Assembly (NCBI GenBank): GCA_028285465.1
Contig: JANQPD010000095.1
Span: 1 to 64,000, forward strand
Direction: 5' to 3'
Source: Owenweeksia sp.
GTDB lineage: Bacteria; Bacteroidota; Bacteroidia; Flavobacteriales; Schleiferiaceae
DNA: 64,000 nucleotides
Position 1 is the first letter of the stretch. Every line of letters starts with the position of its first letter. Both the position numbers and the translations under genes were made by a program. The notes under the pieces were generated by a model that worked only from the letters and a program-made list of their open reading frames with translations, ran no database searches and was not told the DNA's origin. Of the stretch, positions 51,138-60,536 are shown piece after piece.

Positions 51138-52214
51138 TTAATAACATTTGTCTATGATCCACTCTGCGCTTTTCTCCAGCAGGATGTCATCGCGAGTGGG
51201 GTTGCTTACAAAAAGGGTGAAATGGTTCTTTTCATCGTAAACCGATACGAAAATGATTTCAGGTATATCGTCACCCGTAAGGTCTCCGTACCAATACAGT
51301 TCAGGCATTCCGCATTGCCCCTTGCTTACCAGCAATTGGGTAATATCCTGCTTTACTTTTAAGAAGTATTTCGTGCCCTTCAACAGCAGGGTGTAGTTTT
51401 TTAATTCGGGACAAGGGCCGGTATTTTCTACGCTCCCGGTGGCGGACAGGGTTATAGGTTCTTTACCCTCTTGCAGCAGGAACTGCTGACCCGGGAAAAC
51501 CTTTCTTCCGGCAAAACGCAATTGCTCGCTCTTATCTTCAATAGCTAGCTTTCGCAGGTCCAGGGGGCGGTTCATCCCGATCAAAAAGATACTGCGCTCC
51601 TCCTGGGGAGTAATGATGTCAAACTCCAGGCCATCGCCTACTTTTTGCTTGCTAAGTACCACGTCAACATCTACTTCCATTATACGGTAGTTGTCCGACC
51701 CGCTTTTTTCATTTTTCGGGTACACTCCGTACCAAAGCATGCCGGGATCGAGCTGACTTACATCGCCACAATAATTATAGGCCTCTGTCATTAAGCTGTA
51801 TTTACTGGCATATGTGCTTGCTTCTTTGGTCTTTTCGGTAGGGGAGGGAGCAGAAGAGGGTGCTTCGGAGACGGGGGATACAAGCGTGTCTTCACGGACC
51901 TGGGCATGCTCATGCATACCCGTGATCTTCATAAAACCGTCAAACATATAGCCTTCGAACTGCTTGTACCTGACTTTTCGCCAGAAACCTTCGATTTTTT
52001 CATAGGTCATTGCCCCAAAAGTTTCCGTGCAGGCCGTTAAACTGCTGTCGTAAGGCACATAGGTTACTACTTTGGCCTTTAAATTAGGTGCTCCGCGCAT
52101 GCGCATACCGGATGGGGCGATGATCTGGCACTCCATGGAGAATGTACAAGGTGCTTCCTGAGCAGGTAAAGCAGTAGAGTAAACGAGGGCAAACAAGGCC
52201 AGGATCTTTTTCAT
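51138..52214 (-). CDS. Exported SH3b-domain protein
   Basis: A 358-residue protein with a signal peptide (about 1-18, ending LPAQ). About residues 28-95 form a bacterial SH3 domain (IAPSGMRMRGAPNLKAKVVTYV...FEGYMFDGFM). The rest, with strands such as LYWYGDLTGDDIPEIIFVSV that resemble an FG-GAP/EF-type calcium loop, is not assigned. The mature protein is likely periplasmic or surface-exposed. It is 3 nt upstream of the carboxylase gene. Confidence 0.75.
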   Translation of the reverse strand: MKKILALFALVYSTALPAQEAPCTFSMECQIIAPSGMRMRGAPNLKAKVVTYVPYDSSLTACTETFGAMTYEKIEGFWRKVRYKQFEGYMFDGFMKITGMHEHAQVREDTLVSPVSEAPSSAPSPTEKTKEASTYASKYSLMTEAYNYCGDVSQLDPGMLWYGVYPKNEKSGSDNYRIMEVDVDVVLSKQKVGDGLEFDIITPQEERSIFLIGMNRPLDLRKLAIEDKSEQLRFAGRKVFPGQQFLLQEGKEPITLSATGSVENTGPCPELKNYTLLLKGTKYFLKVKQDITQLLVSKGQCGMPELYWYGDLTGDDIPEIIFVSVYDEKNHFTLFVSNPTRDDILLEKSAEWIIDKCY

Positions 52215-52252
52215 ACAAAGGGCTGCTGATGCATCAGGGGCGAAAATACAAA

Positions 52253-52846
52253 TTAAAGGTTGGCCAGGTAATCGTATGCTGCCGGACCTTCGTTGAAAAG
52301 CAGGTCGAAAACAGAAAGGTTTGGCAGAAACCCATGCTTGTGTGCAAATACCTGTGCATAGGGGGGCATTTTATGCTCCTTTTCCTTCTTGGGATGAAAC
52401 TGTTCGGTAAAGTCCGTGTGCGTTTCTTCAAAGGCTTTTGTACTGAGCTGTACTTCTGCCCGCAACCAGTTTAATACCATGCGGGTAATGTCCAGGTTGA
52501 ACTGATATAGATTTGTAGTTTCCGAAAACAGAAGCGCTTCAAGATCCGGGGCCAGTTCTTCAAAAAAGGGAGATAAGTTATAGGTTGTTTTGAAGGCCTG
52601 CCAATGTTTGCTGCGCCAGTTCTCTGCATCGCTTACAAGAATACTCCCGCTTGTTTTACCGCTTTGTACATGATCAATGGGAATATTGAGCATGAGCTTA
52701 CCGTTTGGGGCGTCCAGGTAGCAACGGTTGCGGTAGCTCTGTTTTTGCCAGGCCTCAGCAGGGTCTATAAAGGCCTCGCGGCAGTGGATCAAGGCAGCGA
52801 AATACGATAAGGGGCCTCCATACGCCATGCTAAAACGCCCCTTCAT
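52253..52846 (-). CDS. WbqC family protein
   Basis: A 197-residue protein matching WbqC: YFAALIHCREAFIDPAEAWQKQSYRNRCYLD (about residues 15-45), MLNIPIDH, and SKHWQAFKTTYNLSPFFEE. WbqC proteins occur in polysaccharide loci, and in Bacteroidota next to lepB; catalytic role is unknown. It follows lepB by 2 nt, in the order lepB-wbqC that is common in this phylum. Confidence 0.85.
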   Translation of the reverse strand: MKGRFSMAYGGPLSYFAALIHCREAFIDPAEAWQKQSYRNRCYLDAPNGKLMLNIPIDHVQSGKTSGSILVSDAENWRSKHWQAFKTTYNLSPFFEELAPDLEALLFSETTNLYQFNLDITRMVLNWLRAEVQLSTKAFEETHTDFTEQFHPKKEKEHKMPPYAQVFAHKHGFLPNLSVFDLLFNEGPAAYDYLANL

Positions 52847-52848
52847 GC

Positions 52849-54417
52849 TCAGGCCGCTTTTTTGGCTTTTTGCTTTTTATAGTAGCGGTTCCCGATAGAA
52901 AACAGCACCACAAAAACTACAAAATGCCAGAAATAAGATTTCCTTTCCCCTTCGCCACTTACGGTAGTAAATACACGGTCCCAGCGGACCTGCTCCATGA
53001 AGCTCTCTCCAAAGCTATCCCAGCTCATCCAAATGAAAACGGGTTTGCCTACAATGCGGTCTTCGGGCACATAGCCCCAAAAGCGGGAGTCGTCCGACAT
53101 ATGCCGGTTGTCGCCCATCATGAAATAATAATCTTGCTGAAAAGTGTAGGTTTTTATGGGTTTGCCATCCAGTAAATAGGCATCTCCCTCTTTTGTCAGG
53201 CTACGCATCTCCGGGCTGTCGTACATCTCTATTACGCGCTTAAACGTGTAATAGTTCTGCTCGTTAAGCTGTATGGTAGCGCCTTTGGCTGGTATGTACA
53301 GCGGGCCGTAATTATCCCTCGACCAGCGCACCACCTCCTGGTGTTGCGTGTTGGGGAATACGATCCCTCCCTGGTGTGGTTCCGTGGCGATGTCCGCTTC
53401 AAATTTTTGTACCCCGGCCAACCCGGAGATTTCTTCGGCCGCGGTTATAGGCGCGGGCAAAACGGTTTGATTGGAAAAGGGACTCACCTGGGCCTCCTGG
53501 ATGTTTATGTCGTAGTTCTTTTTAAGTAATTTCTGGTTGAAATCAGGGCTTAACCTTACACGGTAATTGAACTGCGGTATGGCACGGTCGGGAAACACTT
53601 CTTTTACACCATCGATGTGTACAAAACCATCCCTAACGCTAAACGTGTCTCCCGGCAAGGCTACGCAGCGCTTTACATAGTTTTCTCCTTTGTCGATGGG
53701 CCTTACCTTACCTTCCATATTAATGGGCCGGATGTCTTCAGCCGGGTAGTTGAATACCACCGGGTCCATCCGGTTTAGAGTGCTGATCTTAGGCAGGCGT
53801 ATATAAGGCCACTGTACCCAATCGAGGTACGAATCCAGCGTAGTAAGCGGGATCTTGTTGTGCACCAGGGGAACACTTAAAGGCGTTACGGGCAGGCGGC
53901 TGCCGTAGTGCATTTTGCTTACAAAAAGAAAATCTCCTACCAGGAGCGATTTTTCCATAGAAGGGGTAGGGATGGTATAAGCTTCGAACGTAAAGGCCCG
54001 GATCACGGTGGCGGCAACAATGGCAAAAATGAGCGAAGAACCCAGTTCACCTACCGTTTTCTTGATGTTTTGCTCGCTTTTGCCTACGTAGTTGAGCTTG
54101 GCGGTGTAGTTGATATAGCCCAGGTACAGCCCAAGCGTTACAATAGAGAGCAAGGTGTGCGAAAGCTTCCGGTAGTTAAAAACATGCAACAGCTCATACA
54201 CCATTACAATAGTCATAACATTGCTCACCACCGGGATAAAAAAGAGAACGGTTTGCCAGCGGCTGCGTTGTATGATGCCCATCATTACATACGTTTTATA
54301 GATGGGAATAGCGGCTTCCCAGGCTTTGCGGCCCGCGGCTACGTAAAATTTCCATGTAAGCAAAAAGCTTACTACTTGCAATACAATAAAAAAGGAGAGA
54401 AGATTTGAATCGACCAT
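52849..54417 (-). CDS. lepB: Signal peptidase I, long Bacteroidota form
   Basis: Cleaves signal peptides at the periplasmic face of the inner membrane. At 522 residues it is much longer than the 324 of E. coli. Several N-terminal helices; IPTPSMEKSLLVGDF holds the nucleophile Ser (about residue 151); YVKRCVALPGDTF the general-base Lys (about 241); DNRHMSDDSRFWGYVP is box E (about 440). The Lys and box E are split by a roughly 190-residue insertion. Overlaps dapB by 1 nt. Confidence 0.93.
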   Translation of the reverse strand: MVDSNLLSFFIVLQVVSFLLTWKFYVAAGRKAWEAAIPIYKTYVMMGIIQRSRWQTVLFFIPVVSNVMTIVMVYELLHVFNYRKLSHTLLSIVTLGLYLGYINYTAKLNYVGKSEQNIKKTVGELGSSLIFAIVAATVIRAFTFEAYTIPTPSMEKSLLVGDFLFVSKMHYGSRLPVTPLSVPLVHNKIPLTTLDSYLDWVQWPYIRLPKISTLNRMDPVVFNYPAEDIRPINMEGKVRPIDKGENYVKRCVALPGDTFSVRDGFVHIDGVKEVFPDRAIPQFNYRVRLSPDFNQKLLKKNYDINIQEAQVSPFSNQTVLPAPITAAEEISGLAGVQKFEADIATEPHQGGIVFPNTQHQEVVRWSRDNYGPLYIPAKGATIQLNEQNYYTFKRVIEMYDSPEMRSLTKEGDAYLLDGKPIKTYTFQQDYYFMMGDNRHMSDDSRFWGYVPEDRIVGKPVFIWMSWDSFGESFMEQVRWDRVFTTVSGEGERKSYFWHFVVFVVLFSIGNRYYKKQKAKKAA

Positions 54418-55124
54418 TAGTTTAGATTAAGTACGTCTTTCATAGTAAATACCCCGCTTTTGCCCGCTATATACTCGGCAGCAATCACGGCCCCCAGGGC
54501 AAACCCCCTGCGTTTGTGGGCGGTATGGCTTATTTCTATATCATCAATTGAAGAATGGTATCGGATGCGGTGTGTACCGGGTACGTTGGGTTCGCGCCTG
54601 GCTGTAATATTGAGTGTATCCTCAGCATCGGCACCGAGTGCCCACTTCTTTTTCCGGTCCAATTGTTCAATCACCTGCCCGGCTAAGGTAATGGCTGTAC
54701 CGCTTGGGGCGTCCAGTTTTTTAGTGTGGTGTATTTCTTCAACTTCCACCTTGTATTCAGGATACGGATCCATCAGTGTTGCCAGTTTTTTATTGAGCTC
54801 AAAAAACAGGTTTACGCCTAAGCTGAAATTAGAAGCGTATAGGAAGCCCACCTGCTTTTGCTCAGCGAGTTGTGCTACATCGCTATAACGGTCCAGCCAG
54901 CCGGTAGTACCCGAAACAACGGGAACACCTGCCTCTATGCAGCCTTTCAGGTTTTGGTAGGCGGCAGCAGGTACGGTAAACTCTATGGCTACATCGGCCT
55001 TTTTTAATAGCTCTTCGGAGAAGCGTTCACGCGTGAGCGGGCCTACCAGGGTATGGCCTCTTTCTTCGAGAATGGGTTCAATTTCTTTACCCATGCGTCC
55101 GTAACCGATCAGTGCAATTTTCAT
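54417..55124 (-). CDS. dapB: 4-hydroxy-tetrahydrodipicolinate reductase
   Basis: NAD(P)H-dependent step of lysine and diaminopimelate synthesis. 235 residues, slightly short of the usual 240-270. IALIGYGRMGKEIE is the nucleotide-binding loop (residues 3-16) and EEIHHTKKLDAPSGTAITLA the substrate motif with catalytic His and Lys (about residue 130). It overlaps both neighbours by 1 nt within parA-parB-DUF5683-dapB-lepB-wbqC. Confidence 0.94.
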   Translation of the reverse strand: MKIALIGYGRMGKEIEPILEERGHTLVGPLTRERFSEELLKKADVAIEFTVPAAAYQNLKGCIEAGVPVVSGTTGWLDRYSDVAQLAEQKQVGFLYASNFSLGVNLFFELNKKLATLMDPYPEYKVEVEEIHHTKKLDAPSGTAITLAGQVIEQLDRKKKWALGADAEDTLNITARREPNVPGTHRIRYHSSIDDIEISHTAHKRRGFALGAVIAAEYIAGKSGVFTMKDVLNLN

Positions 55125-55732
55125 TAAAAGTGGAGTACTGCTTTAATACCTATAGAAGGCCTGCCCCAGGGCATATTTAGGCGGGTGGGCTGCCAGTTCA
55201 GGCTCAAGTCGTCTGATACATCGTAATAAAAGAGGTGTGCATCTACATGTGCATCCAGGATCTGTAAGCCATATCCCAAAACGGCCAAGATGATACTCAG
55301 GTCGCGGTACCGCCTGTAAATATCTTGTAATTCAATGAGTTGGCGCGGTGTATAAAAGCCGTTAAAAGGATCACTCAAGGTACTGTCGCCATTTACGGCA
55401 TAAAAGGCATCCAAATACAGCCTGTAGGTTTGGTGATTGTCGTAGGCAAAGTAAAGGGCTGTGCCGATGGCCGCATACACAATGGGGAGCTTCCAGTATT
55501 TGCGGTTATAGATCTGCCCGGCTCCGGGCATTAAGGCGAGCAAAGTAGCTGTTTTTACATTATGCGTCCGGTTGCTGTCTATAGGCTCCACCTTAAGGTT
55601 TAGCGCGCTCAGGGTTTGCATTTGCGTGGTATCCCTGTTTTGGGGATCAGGTTTGTTTTGGGCGGATAGCTCCAAGCTATTGCTCCAGAAACAAAACACG
55701 AGCAGAATAGGTATGTACTGCCGGTAGATCAA
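55124..55732 (-). CDS. DUF5683 protein
   Basis: A 202-residue protein with a signal sequence (1-25) and the DUF5683 core: TATLLALMPGAGQIYNRKYWKLPIVYAAIGTALYF and YRRYRDLSIILAVLGYGLQILDAHVDAHLFYYD. It is a small membrane protein of unknown function, found between parB and dapB in many Bacteroidota. It overlaps parB by 4 nt and dapB by 1 nt. Confidence 0.88.
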   Translation of the reverse strand: MIYRQYIPILLVFCFWSNSLELSAQNKPDPQNRDTTQMQTLSALNLKVEPIDSNRTHNVKTATLLALMPGAGQIYNRKYWKLPIVYAAIGTALYFAYDNHQTYRLYLDAFYAVNGDSTLSDPFNGFYTPRQLIELQDIYRRYRDLSIILAVLGYGLQILDAHVDAHLFYYDVSDDLSLNWQPTRLNMPWGRPSIGIKAVLHF

Positions 55733-56628
55733 TGCTCTAACAGGGTGTAAATACGTTCCAAGTCCTCGTCGCTTTTAAAGGGAATGGTGATCTTACCTGC
55801 TCCCCGCTGACTGCGGTTGAGGTCTACTTCTGTCTCCAAGAGTTGCGAAAGGTTTTTACGCATTTTCAAATAACGCGGAGGTAGTTCTTTTTTGTTGGTC
55901 TTGGAACCACTTTTAACAGAATTTTGGCTTTTTAACCTGCGTACGGCATCTTCCACCTGGCGTACCGACATGCCTTTTTTGATGATGTCCTGGTAAAGGT
56001 TAAGCTGGGCTTCTTCGGCCTTTACGTTGATCAGGGCCCGGGCATGGCCCATACTCATCATCTTATCACGCAAGCCTGCTTGTAAGATGGGTTGCAACTT
56101 TAACAACCTCAAGTAATTGGTTACCGTAGAGCGTTTTTTTCCAACCCGTTCGCTCATTTCTTCCTGCGTAAGCGCGCATTCTTCAATTAACCGCTGGTAA
56201 CTGAGCGCTACTTCTATAGGGTCTAATTCCTCGCGCTGTATGTTCTCCACCAGAGCCATTTCCAGCATTTCCTGGTCGTTGGCCAGGCGAATGTAAGCGG
56301 GAATTGTTTTTAAACCGGCTAGTTTGGATGCCCTGAACCTGCGCTCTCCGCTGATCAGTTGAAAGCGGCTCCCGTTTAATGCCCGTACGGTGATAGGTTG
56401 TATAACACCCAGTTCCTTTATGGAGGCAGACAGTTCTTCTATGGCTTCCTTGTCGAAATTGGTTCTGGGCTGAAAAGGGTTTTCTTCAATATTGTCCAGT
56501 TCAATTTCCGCAATGCTGCGCACAATCTTATTGGCGCTTTCCGAATGTTGTCCAACGCCCTCTTCGGCTGATTCTTTCAATAGGGCCGAAAGTCCCTTTC
56601 CCAGGGCTTTTCTTTTGGGTGCCGCCAT
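55729..56628 (-). CDS. parB: Chromosome-partitioning protein ParB
   Basis: A 299-residue ParB. NPFQPRTNFDKEAIEELSASIKELGVIQPI and SGERRFRASKLAG (the CTP-binding GERRxR motif, about residues 104-116), then a helix-turn-helix (LTQEEMSERVGKKRSTVTNYLRLL) and a C-terminal dimerisation part. It loads on parS and works with ParA to segregate the chromosome. I found no parS-like site in the window. It lies 54 nt after parA. Confidence 0.94.
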   Translation of the reverse strand: MAAPKRKALGKGLSALLKESAEEGVGQHSESANKIVRSIAEIELDNIEENPFQPRTNFDKEAIEELSASIKELGVIQPITVRALNGSRFQLISGERRFRASKLAGLKTIPAYIRLANDQEMLEMALVENIQREELDPIEVALSYQRLIEECALTQEEMSERVGKKRSTVTNYLRLLKLQPILQAGLRDKMMSMGHARALINVKAEEAQLNLYQDIIKKGMSVRQVEDAVRRLKSQNSVKSGSKTNKKELPPRYLKMRKNLSQLLETEVDLNRSQRGAGKITIPFKSDEDLERIYTLLEH

Positions 56629-56682
56629 ATATAACGTTTCGCTTTAAAGTGTTGCGCCTGAGCGCGGTGTCTATTCTACTAT

Positions 56683-57465
56683 TTAAACAGATTGTGAAAC
56701 CTGCTTGTTCTTCTCCAAAAATTCGCGCGCCAAATTTAAGTAATTCTCCGCGCCATTGCTCGATGCATCGTACATGATGATGGATTCGCCAAAGCTGGGC
56801 GCCTCGCTCAAGCGCACGTTACGTTGGATAATGGTGTTGAATACCATTTTCTGGAAGTGGCTTTTTACTTCTTCTACCACCTGGTTGCTCAGGCGTAAGC
56901 GCGAATCGTACATCGTAAGCAAGAGCCCTTCAATGTCGAGGTCTGCATTGTGGAGGTTTTGTACGGATTTAATGGTGTTGAGCAGCTTACCGAGCCCTTC
57001 AAGGGCAAAATATTCGCATTGGATGGGAATGATAACCGAGTCGGCTGCCGTTAATGCATTCAGGGTAATCAGGCCCAGGGAGGGAGCACAGTCAATAAGG
57101 ATGTAATCGTACTGGTCTTTGATGTCTACCAGGGCTTTTTTTAACATCTGCTCACGCTGGTCTTTGTCTACCAGTTCAATTTCAACGGCAACGAGGTCAA
57201 TTTGGGAAGGCATCAGGTCTACGTTGGGCGATTTGGTTTTCACCACTACTTCTTCCGCTTTCAATTCATGTTCCAATGCCTGGTAGGTACCTACGCTGAT
57301 GTTATCCGGGTCAAAACCCAGGGCTGAGGTAGAATTTGCCTGTGGATCGGCATCAATAAGCAGTACTTTTTTTTCCAGCACGCCCAGGCTTGCTGCCAGG
57401 TTTACCGCGGTAGTGGTTTTCCCTACCCCTCCTTTTTGATTGGCTACGGCTACCGTTTTTCCCAT
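56683..57465 (-). CDS. parA: Chromosome-partitioning ATPase ParA/Soj
   Basis: A 260-residue ParA with the deviant Walker A NQKGGVGKTTTAVNLAA (residues 9-25; both Lys present), LLIDADPQAN (Walker A'), and DYILIDCAPSLG (Walker B). Without an N-terminal HTH, it is the chromosomal Soj type. It is the first gene of the run parA-parB-DUF5683-dapB-lepB-wbqC. Confidence 0.94.
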   Translation of the reverse strand: MGKTVAVANQKGGVGKTTTAVNLAASLGVLEKKVLLIDADPQANSTSALGFDPDNISVGTYQALEHELKAEEVVVKTKSPNVDLMPSQIDLVAVEIELVDKDQREQMLKKALVDIKDQYDYILIDCAPSLGLITLNALTAADSVIIPIQCEYFALEGLGKLLNTIKSVQNLHNADLDIEGLLLTMYDSRLRLSNQVVEEVKSHFQKMVFNTIIQRNVRLSEAPSFGESIIMYDASSNGAENYLNLAREFLEKNKQVSQSV

Positions 57466-57522
57466 CTGTTCTTTAGTTCTGGTTATTAACTGAGTTTAAA
57501 AAAGTATCAAAAACAACTGTTT

Positions 57523-57615
57523 GGCCGGGCTAGGATGATCACCTTTGCACCATCAGTGCCCTGACTTTAAGAAGGCCTTAAAGGTACAATTTCGCCCGGC
57601 CCTAATTTGGCCGGG
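57523..57615. repeat. Three GGCCGGG elements in the parA upstream region
   Basis: GGCCGGGC (57523-57530), its complement GCCCGGCC (57594-57601) and GGCCGGG (57609-57615). The last two form a 7-bp stem with a 7-nt loop but no T-run. The spacer 57466-57650 holds no gene. Confidence 0.4.
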
Positions 57616-57650
57616 TGCCATTAAAAAACCAACAAAATTCACACATTTGT

Positions 57651-58172
57651 ATGATAACCATCATCTGTGCCACACACCGTCCTCAAAATCAAACCCTACG
57701 TATTGTAGAAAAATATCAACAGATACTTGTTGCGCTTGGCGTAGAGGCAAACATCATGCGCATGGATGAGTTGCCGGAGAACTTTATCGTGGCGGATAGT
57801 TTTGGTGAACGCAGTGCGGAGACGGAAAAGGTGATCCACGAAAAATTGGTTCCGGCCGATAAACTGGTTATTGTTGCCCCCGAATACAACGGGAGTTACC
57901 CGGGCGTGTTCAAAGCTTTTCTGGACGGTGTAAAGCCAGCCATGTGGTTGGGGAAAAAAGTAGCTTTGGTTGGGGTAGCCAGCGGGCGTGCCGGAAATTT
58001 AAGGGGTATGGACCACCTTACGGATGTATTGCACCATTTGCGTATGGAGGTTTTTTCACTTAAAGTACCCATCAGCAGACTGGATATGCTTATTAATGAG
58101 GAAGGGGAGTTGACAGATACGGAAACGCAGCAAATGCTCAAGCTACAGGCAAAGGGTTTCTTGAAGTTCTGA
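57651..58172 (+). CDS. NADPH-dependent FMN reductase family protein
   Basis: ATG at 57651 gives 173 residues (MITIICATHRPQNQTLRIVEKY). The flavodoxin-like fold shows a phosphate loop near residues 7-14 and PEYNGSYPGVFKAFLDG (about 80-96), the flavin-binding signature of the family, and GVASGRAGNLRGMDHL. Members reduce FMN, azo dyes or quinones. The gene is on the opposite strand from its neighbours. Confidence 0.87.
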   Translation: MITIICATHRPQNQTLRIVEKYQQILVALGVEANIMRMDELPENFIVADSFGERSAETEKVIHEKLVPADKLVIVAPEYNGSYPGVFKAFLDGVKPAMWLGKKVALVGVASGRAGNLRGMDHLTDVLHHLRMEVFSLKVPISRLDMLINEEGELTDTETQQMLKLQAKGFLKF

Positions 58173-58205
58173 AAAGAAAAAAGCTTCCCCATTTGAGGAA
58201 GCTTT
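58171..58205 (-). terminator. Terminator of the DUF3276 gene
   Basis: AAAGCTTCC (58180-58188) pairs with GGAAGCTTT (58197-58205); on the minus strand the hairpin is followed by TTTCTTTTC. Confidence 0.7.
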
Positions 58206-58234
58206 GAAAAAAGGTTTAGGAGCAAGAGTTTCCC

Positions 58235-58633
58235 CTAAATATCGTCAAAGCTCACATCTGTGAATGCCTTAGATGTTTGCTCTTCATTTTTAAGCGGATC
58301 GGCACCAGTCTCATTTTTCTTATGGTAATCAGGCTGGTGGGCTTCGCTGATCACCTCCCTGCCTTTTTCCTCCACAATAAAATCGGTTACTTCTCCCAGC
58401 ATTTGGGCAAAATTTTCAAAATCCTCTTTATACAGGTAAATCTTGTGTTTCTTGTAATAGAAAGTACCGTTGTCGTTGGTATGCTTTTTACTTTCCGTAA
58501 TGGTCAGGTAATAGTCATCGGCCTTGGTAGAACGCACGTCAAAGAAGTAGGTTCTGCGCCCCGCCCTTAACACTTTTGAAAAAATCTCTTCAGCGGCTTC
58601 TTTTTGATCATAGTCACTCATAGTCATTGTCAT
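58235..58633 (-). CDS. DUF3276 PUR-alpha-like nucleic-acid-binding protein
   Basis: A 132-residue protein from ATG at 58633; ATGs at 58627 and 58621 (MSDYDQKE) are equally possible. EEIFSKVLRAGRRTYFFDVRSTKADDYYLTITESKK (about residues 15-50) and IYLYKEDFENF are the PUR repeat features of this family, which is widely kept in Bacteroidota. Structures of relatives show a Whirly-like PUR domain that binds single-stranded nucleic acid; the cellular target is unknown. Confidence 0.88.
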   Translation of the reverse strand: MTMTMSDYDQKEAAEEIFSKVLRAGRRTYFFDVRSTKADDYYLTITESKKHTNDNGTFYYKKHKIYLYKEDFENFAQMLGEVTDFIVEEKGREVISEAHQPDYHKKNETGADPLKNEEQTSKAFTDVSFDDI

Positions 58634-58644
58634 TTGATAGGAGG

Positions 58645-58652
58645 CAAATCTA
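58645..58652 (-). promoter_or_regulatory. Candidate -7 element of the DUF3276 gene
   Basis: The minus strand reads TAGATTTG (exact TAnnTTTG), 11 nt before the first ATG. The -33 is poor. The expected start lies a few bases from the ATG cluster. Confidence 0.45.
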
Positions 58653-58695
58653 AAAAAAAACCAACATCCTGAACGGTGCGCCCGTATTTGTTTCT

Positions 58696-60474
58696 CTACA
58701 GCGCTTCCGAGCCTTCTTCCTTGAGTTGCTGCTCGTACATCTCCTTGTAATACCCGGCCCTGCCCATTAATTCCTCGTGGGTGCCCCGCTCACTTACACG
58801 TCCGTTTTCGAGCACCATAATTTCATCGGCATGCTTTACGGAAGACATCCGGTGGCTTATGATCAAGGTGGTTTTTTGATCGATCAGGCGCTTTAGATTG
58901 TTCAGGATGTTTTCTTCGGTCTCCGTATCTACGGCCGAAAGGCAATCGTCAAAGATCAATACTTTGGGTTCTTTCATAATCGCACGGGCAATGCTTACCC
59001 GTTGCTTTTGCCCTCCTGACAAGGTTATGCCGCGTTCCCCGACACGCGTTTCATACCCTTTGGGAAAGTGTATGATGTTTTCGTGTACCTCGGCATTTTT
59101 GGCTGCGTCCTGAACCGCCTCACGGGAAGGTTCATCCACGCCAAAGCCAATGTTGCGTTCAATGGTGTCGCTAAACAAAAAAGCTTCCTGCGGCACATAG
59201 CCTATGCTTCTGCGCAGCTTGTATACATTTAGCTTTTCTATGGGGGTATGGTCGATCAGCACTTCGCCTTCATCAGCCTCGTAAAGTCTTCCTACCAGGG
59301 CGGCTATGGTGCTTTTTCCGCTGCCTGTTTTTCCAACAATGGCCAGAGACTTAGCGGGTTTTAAAGTAAAGCTTACTTCGTCCAGTGCCTTGATGCCGGT
59401 GTCGGGATAGGTAAAGCTTACCTTTTTAAACGTGATGGCGCCTTCAAGTTGAAAATCTTCCTGAACGGTATTCTGAATTTCCTGGCTTACGCTTAAGAAC
59501 TCATTGATGCGTTCCTGCGAAGCGGCTGCCCGCTGTACCAAAGAAGTAACCCACCCGATGGAAGCTACGGGCCAGGTTAACTTATTTACATAGATGATGA
59601 ACTCGGCAATATTTCCCACCTGTAAATTTCCGTTGATCACTTCCATACCGCCTATGTATACTACCAGGATATTCGCTACACCGATGAGCAGGATCATAAG
59701 GGGAAAGAAAAGGGCATTGATCCGGTAGAGCTCTTCATTTTTTTCCAGGTACGTATTGGCCTCTTTTTCCATATCCTCGATGGATTTTTCTTCGCGCACA
59801 TACGCTTTGAGCACCCTGATGCCCGAAAACGATTCCTGCACAAAAGTGCTGATGCTGCTCAACTGGCGTTGTACGCCTTCGCTTTTTACATTGATCTTGG
59901 CACTTACCTTATATATGGCAAAAGCCAAAACGGGCAGGGGAGCCAACACCCAGAGGGTGAGCGGTACGTTTTGCGTAAACATAATGGCCGTGATGATAAT
60001 TACCGTGAGCGCAGTATTAATGGTATACATAATGGCTGGCCCCAGGTACATACGCACCCGGCTTACGTCTTCGCTGATGCGGTTCATGAGATCGCCTGTA
60101 TTATTTCGCTTGTAGAAAGCCAGGGAAAGGCGCTGGTATTGTTCAAAGATCTCGTTTTTCAGGTCAAACTCAATATAACGACTTACTACGATGATCGTTT
60201 GACGCATAAAAAAAGTGAAAAGCCCATTTAAAATTGAGGCCCCGATAATGATTACCCCATAGAAGATAAGCTGGTTGCGCAATTCAGCCTTTCCGTAGTC
60301 GTTGCCCCCATTGCTGTACTGGGCAATGGCCTCTTGCACGAGGTTAAAGGACTCGCGCACAAAAATGGCCGGAAAAACTCCGAACAAAACGGAAATGGCT
60401 ACAAAAGCCACTCCCAGCAAAAGCCGGAGTCGGTATTTGTAAAAATACTTATTCAGTACCCAGAGTGACTTCAT
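58696..60474 (-). CDS. ABC exporter, fused permease and ATPase (MsbA-like)
   Basis: A 592-residue half-transporter. Six membrane helices in about residues 15-310, then a nucleotide-binding domain: Walker A VGKTGSGKST (about 372), Q-loop in VPQEAFLF, signature LSGGQKQR (about 478), Walker B VLIFDDCLSAVD and switch His in LIISHR. It should work as a dimer. Relatives flip lipid A (MsbA) or export drugs or lipids; no partner gene indicates the cargo. It is divergent from the leucine dehydrogenase-like gene. Confidence 0.9.
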   Translation of the reverse strand: MKSLWVLNKYFYKYRLRLLLGVAFVAISVLFGVFPAIFVRESFNLVQEAIAQYSNGGNDYGKAELRNQLIFYGVIIIGASILNGLFTFFMRQTIIVVSRYIEFDLKNEIFEQYQRLSLAFYKRNNTGDLMNRISEDVSRVRMYLGPAIMYTINTALTVIIITAIMFTQNVPLTLWVLAPLPVLAFAIYKVSAKINVKSEGVQRQLSSISTFVQESFSGIRVLKAYVREEKSIEDMEKEANTYLEKNEELYRINALFFPLMILLIGVANILVVYIGGMEVINGNLQVGNIAEFIIYVNKLTWPVASIGWVTSLVQRAAASQERINEFLSVSQEIQNTVQEDFQLEGAITFKKVSFTYPDTGIKALDEVSFTLKPAKSLAIVGKTGSGKSTIAALVGRLYEADEGEVLIDHTPIEKLNVYKLRRSIGYVPQEAFLFSDTIERNIGFGVDEPSREAVQDAAKNAEVHENIIHFPKGYETRVGERGITLSGGQKQRVSIARAIMKEPKVLIFDDCLSAVDTETEENILNNLKRLIDQKTTLIISHRMSSVKHADEIMVLENGRVSERGTHEELMGRAGYYKEMYEQQLKEEGSEAL

Positions 60475-60536
60475 ATACCTTGTAAGCGAAGAAAAATTAA
60501 ATTACTTTCGCAGCTTGAAAAAATGCGCTTTTCTCC

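Noticed and set aside
50667-51362. 231-codon plus-strand frame opposite the carboxylase and SH3 genes
   Set aside because: It covers two clear genes on the other strand and its product shows no family features.
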